Assembly: GCA_964022665.1 (NCBI GenBank)
Contig: CAXIDF010000014.1
Span: forward strand, 1 to 64,000
Reading direction: 5' to 3'
DNA: 64,000 bases
Source: Haliea sp964022665
Lineage (GTDB): Bacteria; Pseudomonadota; Gammaproteobacteria; Pseudomonadales; Halieaceae
Shown: positions 7,892 through 15,607 of the stretch, piece by piece
Layout of the letters: each line of letters opens with the position of its first letter
How positions within the stretch are numbered: position 1 is the first letter of the stretch
The notes under the pieces: model-generated
Told to the model about the DNA's origin: nothing
Databases searched by the model: none
What the model saw: the letters and a program-made list of their open reading frames with translations, nothing else
Made by a program: the position numbers and the translations under genes

Positions 7892-10649
7892 GGCGGGCCT
7901 CCAGCCGCTGGGCCACGATGTGGGCGGCCTCCAGTTCCGAGTAGCCCTGCTCGCGCATGATCTGGGCCCGTTCGGCTTTCTCGTGTTTTTCAGTCATGGC
8001 GAGTGCCAGGGACAGGGGTGGGGGGACATTCCTGAACAGTCCCTCCATCTGGTCGGACAGGACCACGCCCTCGACATATTTACCCGGTTCCTTGCGGGCT
8101 GACAGCAGCAGGCTGCGCTGTTCGGCGGTGAGATCCCGAAAGCGGGCGATGTGTTCCACCTCTTCCTTGGGCATCACCAGGCACAGCCACCACTCCATCA
8201 TGTTGAGCATGCGCCGAGAGGCGTCCGGAAAGTCCTCCAGGTTCTGGGTGGCGATCCAGAACCAGGCCCCGAGCTTGCGCCACATCTTGGTGATTTTTAC
8301 GACATAACGGGCCAGCAGAGGATTGGTGGTAATAATGTGGCCCTCATCGGTCACCACCAGGGTCGGGCGGCCATCGCTCTGGTGGCGCTCCACCAGCTGG
8401 TTGATGTGGCTCATCATCGCGGTGTAAGCCACCGTCAGCTGGTCCTCATAGCCTTCCCGGGCCAATACCCCCATTTCCACCAGCGTGACATCGACCTCGG
8501 GCCAGGGGTGGCCGGGCCGGTCGAAGAAATCACCCGCCAATCCGGAGCAGAACAGCGCCATGCCGTCGGCCATTTCCGTGGCGCGGTGACGGCGGTGATC
8601 CGGCAGGGTCGGCTCCTGGCCCTGGGCGTTCAGGGCTGCGACCACGTCCCGGGTCAGCACCTGGTCCCCACCGCGCTGGGACACAGTTTTCGCGGCCAGC
8701 AGGATCGCGTTGCGGATCAGCAGACGGTCCGCCCGGGTCATGCGGGCATCCTCGCGCTCGTCACCGCCGGTGATCATGATCCGCGCGGCAATTTCCATTT
8801 CCCCTAAAACATCGCGGCCGGGGCTGTCGCTGCCCTCCTCCTCGTCCTCACTTTCAGGGATCGCCTCGGGGTCGGTGGCGAGCCGGATCCGGCGCTCCCG
8901 GTCCAGCAGGATCAGGGCATCGGCAAAGGGCGGCAGGCTGACATCGGAGCCGGGGTTCAGGGTCACCTGATTCACACTGATGCCGTGGTGTTTAAAGTGC
9001 TCCCCCAGCAGGGTGAAAGACCCGCCTGCCTCAATAATGAAAATCCGGGGCCGGTGAATGGCCATCATCTGCTGCAGCAGGTAGACCAGCAACGCAGACT
9101 TGCCCGCCCCGGTGGGCCCCAGTATGAGCATGTGGGCATTTTTCTTGCGATCGTCCGGGTGCAGGGGATCAAACACCAGCGGTTCCGCCCCGCGATTGAA
9201 GAACACCAGCCCGGGATGGCCAGTGCCGCGGGAGCGTCCGTAAACCGGCAACAGGTTGGCGATGTGCCGGGAAAACACCAGCCGCGAGCGGCGGCTTTTA
9301 CGGTCAAAGGCCGGGTCGTAGGCCATGGGCAGGTTCCGCAGGTAGCTGTCCAGCCCCAGCAGATCGCCCTCGCGGCCTATCGGTTGCAGGCCGTTGGCCA
9401 GCAGCAGCGCGTGCAGCTGGTTGACCCGCTCCCGCAGATTGTCGGGTGAATCCCCGCGCACGTAGAACGCCATGCCCAGCGGATAGAGCTTGTTGCCTGC
9501 GGCCATCTCCCGCTCCACGCGAGTGGCATCCTCCCGGGTCAGTGCCGCTTCGGCGGAATCCCCCACCGCGGCGCGTTTGACCAGCGCCACATGGTTGCGG
9601 GTAGCGTCCTGGGGTTTGGCAGTCAGCGTCAGCACCATCACCGTGTGTTCGGGCAGCCGGTCGAAGACGGAAAACAGATGATCCCCGGCGGTGCGCTCCG
9701 CCGTCATATGACCGATCTCCGGTGCCCGACGCAGGCCCTGGATGCTGATCACCGTATGGGGCAGGCCATCGAACCACCAGGTGGCGGACGTCGCGTCCGA
9801 GTACGGGAGGGACAGGGTCAGGGTTTCGGCAAAGTCATGGCCGTAGGGCAGCTCCGCGTCCGCGGGCGCGTTGTCGAGACTCCGCAATACTGCGCGGGTG
9901 GCATCGATAGATCCCTCGCCCGGATTGAACCAGGGCAGCAGCCAGCGATACAGGTCGATGCCGGAAGACCGCCGGGTACGGATACCGGCCGCGGCCAGTG
10001 CGGCGGTGAGCTGGGTGGCCACCTGGTTCAGTTCCGCCTCGGCCTCATAGGGGTTGGTTGGGCGGTGGCGCGCGGTCTGACGGCGGTACAGCACCGCCCG
10101 CACCCGCCGGATCTGGCCACGCCAGGGACTGCCGGTGAGTGCGGTGTCGACAAACAGCCCGCCCGGCGCACAGAGGCGTGCGCAGTGGTTCTGCATGAGT
10201 GTTTGATAGAAACGTGAGTAGGCGTGCTCACGGACGGACGGCCCCGGGTAGTGTTTCAGTGACTGAACCAGACTGTCGAGGCTGGGCTCATCCTGCACGT
10301 AGAGCTGCAACACCCAGGGGCCGTCGTCACGTTCCGGCAGAGCTTCGCTGAGCGCGGTCTGGATGGCATCGCGCAGGGCCACCATGAACGGGCCGGTGCG
10401 TGCCTCCGTACCGACCGGGGTCAGGTCGAACAGGGCGCCAACGCTGACCCCGTCCTCCAATAGAAAACACTGGCTGTCCGGCAGGTATTCCACCCAGGGT
10501 AAAAAGGGCGTGAAGGACGGGGGGCGCTCATAGAGCGCCTGCACGTCCCGGTGTGTCAGTGGCGCCGGTGCCCTGGGGCTCGATTGCTCTCCTGGGTTCG
10601 ACCCTGCGTACTGAGCGGGTATTCCCTGGCGGGCAAAGAAACCGCTCAT
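7881..10649 (-). CDS. traC: Conjugative transfer ATPase, PFL_4706 family (VirB4/TraC type)
   Basis: 922 residues. The N-terminal half has the VirB4 fold (LPWVEYLPDSQCFLLEDGVSVGALF at residues about 48-74 is diagnostic). Walker A GPTGAGKS is at 511-518 and Walker B (LVVTDEGH) near residue 770, followed by an arginine-rich C-terminus. A Glu/Asp-rich loop around residue 600 (PESEDEEEGSDSPG) is a local insertion. The protein powers pilus assembly and substrate transfer at the inner membrane. Start and stop both overlap neighbouring genes (ATGA with the lipoprotein gene). Length is usual for the family. Confidence 0.92.
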   Translation of the reverse strand: MSGFFARQGIPAQYAGSNPGEQSSPRAPAPLTHRDVQALYERPPSFTPFLPWVEYLPDSQCFLLEDGVSVGALFDLTPVGTEARTGPFMVALRDAIQTALSEALPERDDGPWVLQLYVQDEPSLDSLVQSLKHYPGPSVREHAYSRFYQTLMQNHCARLCAPGGLFVDTALTGSPWRGQIRRVRAVLYRRQTARHRPTNPYEAEAELNQVATQLTAALAAAGIRTRRSSGIDLYRWLLPWFNPGEGSIDATRAVLRSLDNAPADAELPYGHDFAETLTLSLPYSDATSATWWFDGLPHTVISIQGLRRAPEIGHMTAERTAGDHLFSVFDRLPEHTVMVLTLTAKPQDATRNHVALVKRAAVGDSAEAALTREDATRVEREMAAGNKLYPLGMAFYVRGDSPDNLRERVNQLHALLLANGLQPIGREGDLLGLDSYLRNLPMAYDPAFDRKSRRSRLVFSRHIANLLPVYGRSRGTGHPGLVFFNRGAEPLVFDPLHPDDRKKNAHMLILGPTGAGKSALLVYLLQQMMAIHRPRIFIIEAGGSFTLLGEHFKHHGISVNQVTLNPGSDVSLPPFADALILLDRERRIRLATDPEAIPESEDEEEGSDSPGRDVLGEMEIAARIMITGGDEREDARMTRADRLLIRNAILLAAKTVSQRGGDQVLTRDVVAALNAQGQEPTLPDHRRHRATEMADGMALFCSGLAGDFFDRPGHPWPEVDVTLVEMGVLAREGYEDQLTVAYTAMMSHINQLVERHQSDGRPTLVVTDEGHIITTNPLLARYVVKITKMWRKLGAWFWIATQNLEDFPDASRRMLNMMEWWLCLVMPKEEVEHIARFRDLTAEQRSLLLSARKEPGKYVEGVVLSDQMEGLFRNVPPPLSLALAMTEKHEKAERAQIMREQGYSELEAAHIVAQRLEARRGG

Positions 10650-11056
10650 GGGGCATCCACCGCGCGCTCACCCGGCAGGGCATATTCCGGCCGCTCGTAG
10701 AGGGGAAACACGGTGGAATAGCCCGGCACCGGAACCCGGTGAATACCCGCCAGGTGCGGAAAGATATACATCACCAGCGTCGGGTTGGGCACGCGCATAA
10801 AGCGGGTGTTAAGGTCTTGGTAGTCAGCCCGGGCGGCGGGCCCGAGGTCGGCGACATGGTGTCTCGGCGGGCGCAGTGGTGTTGCGAGTTGGCGATGCCG
10901 CGGTGCGTCACCCTGGTTAATGTCCACATGGGCGTCATAGATCTCGCGCATGGTGGGTCCATCTTGGGGCAGGATGGTCTCCTTGCTGCCGGCACAGCCG
11001 GTGAGCAGCAGACTAATCGAGAGTGTGCGGAGCATGGCTGGACGATAAGGATGCAT
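10646..11056 (-). CDS. Conjugative transfer region lipoprotein, TIGR03751 family
   Basis: About 136 residues. The signal peptide ends in the lipobox LLTGC, so the mature protein is lipid-anchored. The mid and C-terminal motifs NPTLVMYIFPHL and VPGYSTVFPLYER are typical of this ICE lipoprotein, which is the TraV/VirB7-like part of the outer-membrane core complex. The start at 11056 lies inside the 3' end of the PFL_4705 gene; a second ATG seven codons later is also possible. Immediately followed by the VirB4-type ATPase gene. Confidence 0.8.
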   Translation of the reverse strand: MHPYRPAMLRTLSISLLLTGCAGSKETILPQDGPTMREIYDAHVDINQGDAPRHRQLATPLRPPRHHVADLGPAARADYQDLNTRFMRVPNPTLVMYIFPHLAGIHRVPVPGYSTVFPLYERPEYALPGERAVDAP

Positions 11057-12422
11057 GGCTGAGTTTCCTGCCCTGGGGCTCAAAATCGATGGGAATGGCG
11101 CGATCCACATGGATCGCCACGGCAATACCGGCGGGAACAAACACGGCGTCAAAACTCTGGGACTGACGTTCGAGCAGCCACTGCGCCAGTTCCTCGCTAC
11201 CTCCGGCGACGGTTTTGCCCAACACATAGGCGCCGACGTCCCCGGTGACGCCGCCGGTAATGCCACCGGCGCTGGTGATTACCGTGGTGTTTTCGGCGGC
11301 GGCGGCCGCATCGGCAGCGGCCTGCACCGCCTGCACCCCGATGCGCTGGGCCAGAAAGGCGGTGGCGTTGCTTTTCCGGGTGCCGCTGATGCAGGGAATA
11401 CCCTGGGCATCGGAGATCCAGCCCAGCGGCTCATCACGACCCCCCTGCCCCTGACCGTCATCGCTGGCCACGGTGCGGATGGTGCCGTCATCAAACACGA
11501 AGGTGACCGCTTCCAGGCGACCGGACACACAGGACAGGGTCCAGTCACCCACCGCGGTACCGCTCCAGATCATGCCCTGGACGCCGGGGATCGTGAGTCC
11601 GTTGGCTGCCAGGTTGTCGGCACCGGTAATGATCTTGAACGGCATGGGATCCTGCACCTGACCGCGCAGGGGAATGCGTCCCACGAGGGCAGTCATGGCG
11701 GTCGATCCCATCAGGGTGGCATTGCGCGGCACGGTGTATACCGGCCTGTCCTGCTGTGCCTCGACCCGCTCCCGGGTGTCCGTGACCAGTTGACCGCCGT
11801 GTCGACGGGCCTCCCCCAGGTAACTACTCGCTGCCTGGCGCGCCCCGGCCAGGCTCCCGGAGGGTGCAGGATCCATTTCAGCATCCAGCGGCGCGATCCA
11901 GACCAGGGCGGATGCATCCGCCGGCGTGCTTCCGGGTCCTGCCCAGCCTTCCAGTCCGAGGCCGACCGGCATGGCCTGATCCGGCTGTGCGCTCTGCACC
12001 TCATTCAGGGAGGCAGCCAGGGAATCGACCCGCTGGGTGAGTGACTGCAGTACACCGGAATCGCGGCGGGCCTGGTTGTCCGCGTCCTGCTCCCGGCTGA
12101 GCAGCTCACGGCGCAGTCGGGAGGCCACGTTCTCCTCGATCTGGCTGCGGTTGTTGATCAGGGTCTGGTTCTCCTTGCGCAGTGCTGCGTTGTCCTGGCG
12201 CAGGGCGGTGACGGCAGTGGTCATCGCCGCCACATTGGCGGTCAGGGTTTTTATCGTGTCCGCCGGAGTGTCGGCATCCGGGTCGGGGGCTGTCGGCACG
12301 CCGGCCAGCACCAGCCCGTTCTCGTTGTTTGCCGAACAGGTTTTAAGGGTCACACCTAGCAACACCAGCAGCACCAGGGTGGCGAGCAGGGGCAGGAGGC
12401 GGTTGGAGACGGCGTGGGACAT
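11013..12422 (-). CDS. ICE protein, PFL_4705 family (TraB/VirB10-like)
   Basis: About 469 residues. An N-terminal membrane anchor (LLPLLATLVLLVLLGVTL) is followed by a coiled coil of about residues 50-140 rich in Gln, Asn and Arg, then a proline- and glycine-containing linker. The C-terminal beta-rich domain contains RNATLMGSTAMTALVGRIP and GGVTGDVGAYVLGKTVAGG. This is the TraB/VirB10 arrangement that spans the periplasm and links inner- and outer-membrane parts of the channel. ATG at 12422, 13 bases after the stop of PFL_4704; an upstream in-frame extension lacks the family's N-terminus and is rejected. Confidence 0.85.
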   Translation of the reverse strand: MSHAVSNRLLPLLATLVLLVLLGVTLKTCSANNENGLVLAGVPTAPDPDADTPADTIKTLTANVAAMTTAVTALRQDNAALRKENQTLINNRSQIEENVASRLRRELLSREQDADNQARRDSGVLQSLTQRVDSLAASLNEVQSAQPDQAMPVGLGLEGWAGPGSTPADASALVWIAPLDAEMDPAPSGSLAGARQAASSYLGEARRHGGQLVTDTRERVEAQQDRPVYTVPRNATLMGSTAMTALVGRIPLRGQVQDPMPFKIITGADNLAANGLTIPGVQGMIWSGTAVGDWTLSCVSGRLEAVTFVFDDGTIRTVASDDGQGQGGRDEPLGWISDAQGIPCISGTRKSNATAFLAQRIGVQAVQAAADAAAAAENTTVITSAGGITGGVTGDVGAYVLGKTVAGGSEELAQWLLERQSQSFDAVFVPAGIAVAIHVDRAIPIDFEPQGRKLSHASLSSSHAPHTLD

Positions 12423-12435
12423 CGGCAGGCTCCCC

Positions 12436-13245
12436 CTAAAACACGCGGCTGAAGGGGCGGTCGGAGATGAGGTAGACCACCGTGTGGTCGGCCTCATCGC
12501 CCGCGGGCAGCAGCCGGTGGTGCTGGAAGGTCGCGGCGAGCCACGCACCGCGCAGGGCCTCTGCCTGCAGCTCCTGCGCCTCGGGACTGGTATTGCTAAG
12601 TTGTACCGCCGTCACAAACCGGTATCCGCTACGCCAGCTGGCCAGGGGCGTCGAGACAATGGCGCCGCCGCGTACCAGCGGCACCGGTTCCTCGGGCACC
12701 GGCACTCGGACCACGCCCGGTAAGGGCGTCTGCAGGCGCTGGGGGGCATACAGCTGCTGGGCGGCGAAGCGGGTCAGGCTGACATAGCCGTGGGTCGTGG
12801 GACCGGTGGAGCGCTCGTCATGCGCTGCAGGGGCCGGTTGACGTGGCAGGCTGATTTCCATCGGCGCGGTACTGCCGCCTTCCGGGGAGGCAGCGACATC
12901 CAGGAGATAGACCTGACCCTCGTTCAGCGACCGCACCAGGATCCGTGTCGGCGAAAAGGCCTGCTGGGCCATCCAGTACACGGTACCGCCACTGCTCTGG
13001 ATGCGCAGCCGACCCTGCAGGGCGCCCGGAATCCCCACGCTCACCGGGCCGGGGAAGTGGACCATGCGCTCCTGGCCGACGCCGAGCTTCAGTGCAATCG
13101 GGGATTTACGCCAGACGATCCGCTCAGTGGGTTCCAGCGCGGCGGCTCCCGTGGTGCTGAACACCAGCAGTCCACACAGCGAGATAATGGCGGTGAGGAA
13201 AACCGTGCGGGACCTGGAGGATCCTTGAAAACTATTGGTTTGCAC
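12436..13245 (-). CDS. ICE protein, PFL_4704 family (TraK/VirB9-like)
   Basis: 269 residues, GTG start preceded by GGAGGAAC. It has an export signal (LTAIISLCGLLVFSTTGAAA) followed by LEPTERIVWRKSPIALKLGVGQERMV, the family signature, and a beta-rich body. It matches the TraK/VirB9-like secretin component of the outer-membrane core. Overlaps the 3' end of PFL_4703 by 14 bases. Confidence 0.82.
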   Translation of the reverse strand: MQTNSFQGSSRSRTVFLTAIISLCGLLVFSTTGAAALEPTERIVWRKSPIALKLGVGQERMVHFPGPVSVGIPGALQGRLRIQSSGGTVYWMAQQAFSPTRILVRSLNEGQVYLLDVAASPEGGSTAPMEISLPRQPAPAAHDERSTGPTTHGYVSLTRFAAQQLYAPQRLQTPLPGVVRVPVPEEPVPLVRGGAIVSTPLASWRSGYRFVTAVQLSNTSPEAQELQAEALRGAWLAATFQHHRLLPAGDEADHTVVYLISDRPFSRVF

Positions 13246-13891
13246 GGGCGGGTTCCTCCCCTAGAAGATCGGCGTCGTTGAGGCGGCGGGGGCCGTCGGC
13301 CCCAAAGCCATCCAGGGCCAAGCCCCAGGGATTGGCTTCCGGGTCGACGGCGTAACGCACGACCCGCAGGGGGTAGCGGATCCGGGTGCGCTTGACGGTC
13401 ATGCCCTTAACCGACTCCAGCAGTTCGAGATCCAGCCAGACCTGCCAGGTCTGGCTATCGAGAATGTCGACCCGGCTTTCGGAATAACCCAGGCCGGGGA
13501 TGCCCTGTAGCGCACGCACCCGGTAGGCAAGCTCCCCGCGTCGGCCCTTCTCGTCCAGATTGGCCAGCAGTTCGGCCCGGTAGCGGGGTGTGACATAGGG
13601 GGCGATCCGAAAAATGGCGCGACCGTAATCCCGGCTGCCATCCTCGGGCCAGCGGTTGAGCTGCTGAAACAGGTAGAACGCGAAGGCGTAGACCGAGGCG
13701 GCGGGTACTTCGGTGTGGTGCTGCACGGCCCCGGAGCGCAGGTCCGGCGGGATGTGCACCGTCAGATGCTCCGGCGCACGGCTCCAGCCGTAGCAGAGCG
13801 CGGCAATCACCACCATCTGCAGACCGATGATCAGCCACAGGGAGCGCAGGTGGGCCTGGGCATTATCGATGGCGAAGCGGTAGCGTGACAT
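13232..13891 (-). CDS. ICE protein, PFL_4703 family (TraE/VirB5-8-like)
   Basis: 219 residues with one N-terminal membrane helix (LWLIIGLQMVVIAALCYGW) after a short cytoplasmic stretch (RYRFAIDNAQAHLRSL). A periplasmic domain follows, containing VYAFAFYLFQQLNRWPEDG and PYVTPRYRAELL. This is the TraE-type bitopic scaffold (VirB8 equivalent). Strong ribosome-binding site AGGAGAGGG before the ATG; it begins inside the 3' end of the TIGR03750 gene (29-base overlap). Confidence 0.83.
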   Translation of the reverse strand: MSRYRFAIDNAQAHLRSLWLIIGLQMVVIAALCYGWSRAPEHLTVHIPPDLRSGAVQHHTEVPAASVYAFAFYLFQQLNRWPEDGSRDYGRAIFRIAPYVTPRYRAELLANLDEKGRRGELAYRVRALQGIPGLGYSESRVDILDSQTWQVWLDLELLESVKGMTVKRTRIRYPLRVVRYAVDPEANPWGLALDGFGADGPRRLNDADLLGEEPARANQ

Positions 13892-14249
13892 GCCCTCTCC
13901 TGCCGATATCCCAGGTCCCGCTGCGGCTGATAAACGGTGCCCGCTTCAGGCCTTTATGATCCAGCCACAGCGCACAGCGCTGCTGGTAGTAGCCATCGGG
14001 CCGGTTGCGTTTTAGGCGCTGAAAGAGACTGGCGGTCCCGAGCACCGTGGCGACAATGCCGATCCCGGCGAAGCCAAAACCCATGGTCACCGCCCCACCC
14101 AGCCAGGCCAGCAGCAGACTGAGCGGCAGCCAGACCACGGCGGCCACCGAGACGATGAGACCCAGCTCACTGGCGGAGCAGCCCCTAAAAATGACCGGCT
14201 CCGCATTGAGCCGGTCCGCGAGGACGTCTTGGCTTTCCAGGGGTGCCAC
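13863..14249 (-). CDS. Conjugative transfer region protein, TIGR03750 family (TraL-like)
   Basis: 128 residues. A short N-terminal part with EPVIFRGCSASELG is followed by two adjacent membrane helices (about residues 28-50 and 53-72) and a basic C-terminus with RPDGYYQQR. This is the TraL/VirB3-like small inner-membrane protein. GTG start placed directly after the TGA of the pilin-like gene, implying translational coupling. Confidence 0.8.
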   Translation of the reverse strand: MAPLESQDVLADRLNAEPVIFRGCSASELGLIVSVAAVVWLPLSLLLAWLGGAVTMGFGFAGIGIVATVLGTASLFQRLKRNRPDGYYQQRCALWLDHKGLKRAPFISRSGTWDIGRRGHVTLPLRHR

Positions 14250-14600
14250 TCAGATCACGCCGGCCGCTTCGGTGAGCAGGTAGCTGGCGAAGATCAGCAC
14301 GATGGCACCGACAATCCCCAGCACGCCGACCTCGGCCCATTCGGCCTTGCCCTGGCGGGCTTCATTGAACTTGGCGAAGGCGAGGTAGGCGACCCAGAGA
14401 AAGCCCAGAACAGCGATCGCGAGGCCAAGAACCAGGCCGCCATCCTTGATATAGCCTTCGATCAGGCCGATCCAGTCACCAGCGGCGGGCGCGGTGCTGG
14501 GTGCCACCGGGGTCGGTAACACCGCCCAGGCGGATGGATGTGACAGACAGGCGGCAGTCGCGAGGACGGCAAATCGTGAAGGGTAACGGGGTGTGGTCAT
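14250..14600 (-). CDS. ICE membrane protein, PFL_4702 family (VirB2/pilin-like)
   Basis: 116 residues with a cleavable signal peptide (FAVLATAACLSHPSAWA) and two membrane helices: LVLGLAIAVLGFLWVAYLAF and VLGIVGAIVLIFASYLL. The size and two-helix hairpin fit the VirB2-like major pilin candidate of PFGI-1-class systems. Good GGAGAA ribosome-binding site seven bases before the ATG; an 85-base gap separates it from PFL_4701. Confidence 0.8.
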   Translation of the reverse strand: MTTPRYPSRFAVLATAACLSHPSAWAVLPTPVAPSTAPAAGDWIGLIEGYIKDGGLVLGLAIAVLGFLWVAYLAFAKFNEARQGKAEWAEVGVLGIVGAIVLIFASYLLTEAAGVI

Positions 14601-14685
14601 GGGCGTTCTCCAAATGGGCGCAACAGTGCGCGGATACAGTGTTCAGTCGTGAAAGAAGAATGAGCGTGATAAGACATCGCCAGCC

Positions 14686-14919
14686 TCAACGCAGGTAGAA
14701 GCCGAGGACCAGTAACACGATGCTCGCGCGCAGAGTTGCCCAGAGCAGGTCGAACAGGCTGGCCTGGCCGTCCTGCCAGGCTCGAAAACTGCCTACCGTG
14801 ATCCAGATGACCCAGATAAACGCGAGGATCAGCACCACGCTGGCGATGGCGAGTAGCAGCGCTGTCGGTGTCGCGCCGGATCCGGCCTGGAAAGCCGCTG
14901 TCTGTGCGGGTGTCATCAA
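14686..14919 (-). CDS. ICE protein, PFL_4701 family
   Basis: 77 residues with two predicted membrane helices (ALLLAIASVVLILAFIWVIW and ASIVLLVLGFYL) separated by FRAWQDGQASLFDLL. This matches the small PFL_4701-family inner-membrane protein found between RAQPRD and the pilin-like gene. Its start is adjacent to the stop of the RAQPRD gene. Confidence 0.8.
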   Translation of the reverse strand: MMTPAQTAAFQAGSGATPTALLLAIASVVLILAFIWVIWITVGSFRAWQDGQASLFDLLWATLRASIVLLVLGFYLR

Positions 14920-15228
14920 TCACTGCCGGTAGTCACCGCGCAGCGGCGGCACCGGGCGCGGAGTATTGCGCGGAGCGTCGAGGTGCGCCTGGATACCCGC
15001 ACGCACCCGCTCCAGATCCTGGCGCAGCCAGTCATACTGGAAATGGATGCGGGCGTCGGGGGCCGCCTCTGCCTCGCTGCGCGCAATCAGGGGTTCGAGG
15101 AGTGCGATCTCGTGGAGAAGACGGGCGAGCAAGGCGCGCTCCGCGTCGACATCGGCCAACGAGGCCGGAGCGGTGATGGCCAGTGCCAGCAGTGTGGCCG
15201 TGGCAAGTCGGTGTCCTGTCATGAGCAT
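14920..15228 (-). CDS. RAQPRD family ICE protein
   Basis: About 102 residues. A signal peptide (LATATLLALAITAPASLA) is followed by a helical domain with LARLLHEIALLEPLI and FQYDWLRQDLERVRAGI, the position of the family's name motif (degenerate here). First gene of the 14-gene T4SS operon, so the operon promoter must lie between it and the divergent c-di-GMP gene. ATG 15228 or 15222, or GTG 15240, are all possible starts; none has a strong ribosome-binding site. Confidence 0.75.
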   Translation of the reverse strand: MLMTGHRLATATLLALAITAPASLADVDAERALLARLLHEIALLEPLIARSEAEAAPDARIHFQYDWLRQDLERVRAGIQAHLDAPRNTPRPVPPLRGDYRQ

Positions 15229-15607
15229 GTTGTCCCGCACAGTGTTGTGTGAGGGAGATGGTGACGAGACGCGGCTTCCGTCGCTACAAACAACCCGGTC
15301 GCGAGGTGGTTGGGTTTTTAAGTAATTAGAAAGAGTGTAAGCGGATCGTGAGCTTTCAATGCATTCGGACTAACGCGGTGCGTCTCGGGCAGACTACCGC
15401 GCAGGAACAAACTTGAAATTCATTGAAATACAGACTCTGCCAGTTGACTGACCTGACGATGCTGAGTGACACGGTGCGCGCCAGCAAAGACGCTGGTTCA
15501 ACTATTTATTCAGCACAAACGATGCGATACTCCCCACAATAATTGGCTGCTTGTCTTGAAATAATTTCAGGACTGGGGTGCGCCATGTAACAAGAAGGGG
15601 AAACCCC
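15229..15607. promoter_or_regulatory. Divergent promoter region between T4SS operon and c-di-GMP gene
   Basis: About 380 bases without a gene, clearly more AT-rich than the flanks. It must contain the promoters for the minus-strand T4SS operon and for the plus-strand GGDEF/EAL gene. AT-rich stretches near 15300-15350 and 15410-15570 are the likeliest promoter locations. I could not fix a -35/-10 pair with confidence. Confidence 0.45.

Noticed and set aside
11055..12044. 329-codon plus-strand open frame antisense to the PFL_4705 gene
   Set aside because: Shadow of a real gene; Gly/His-rich translation with no homology.
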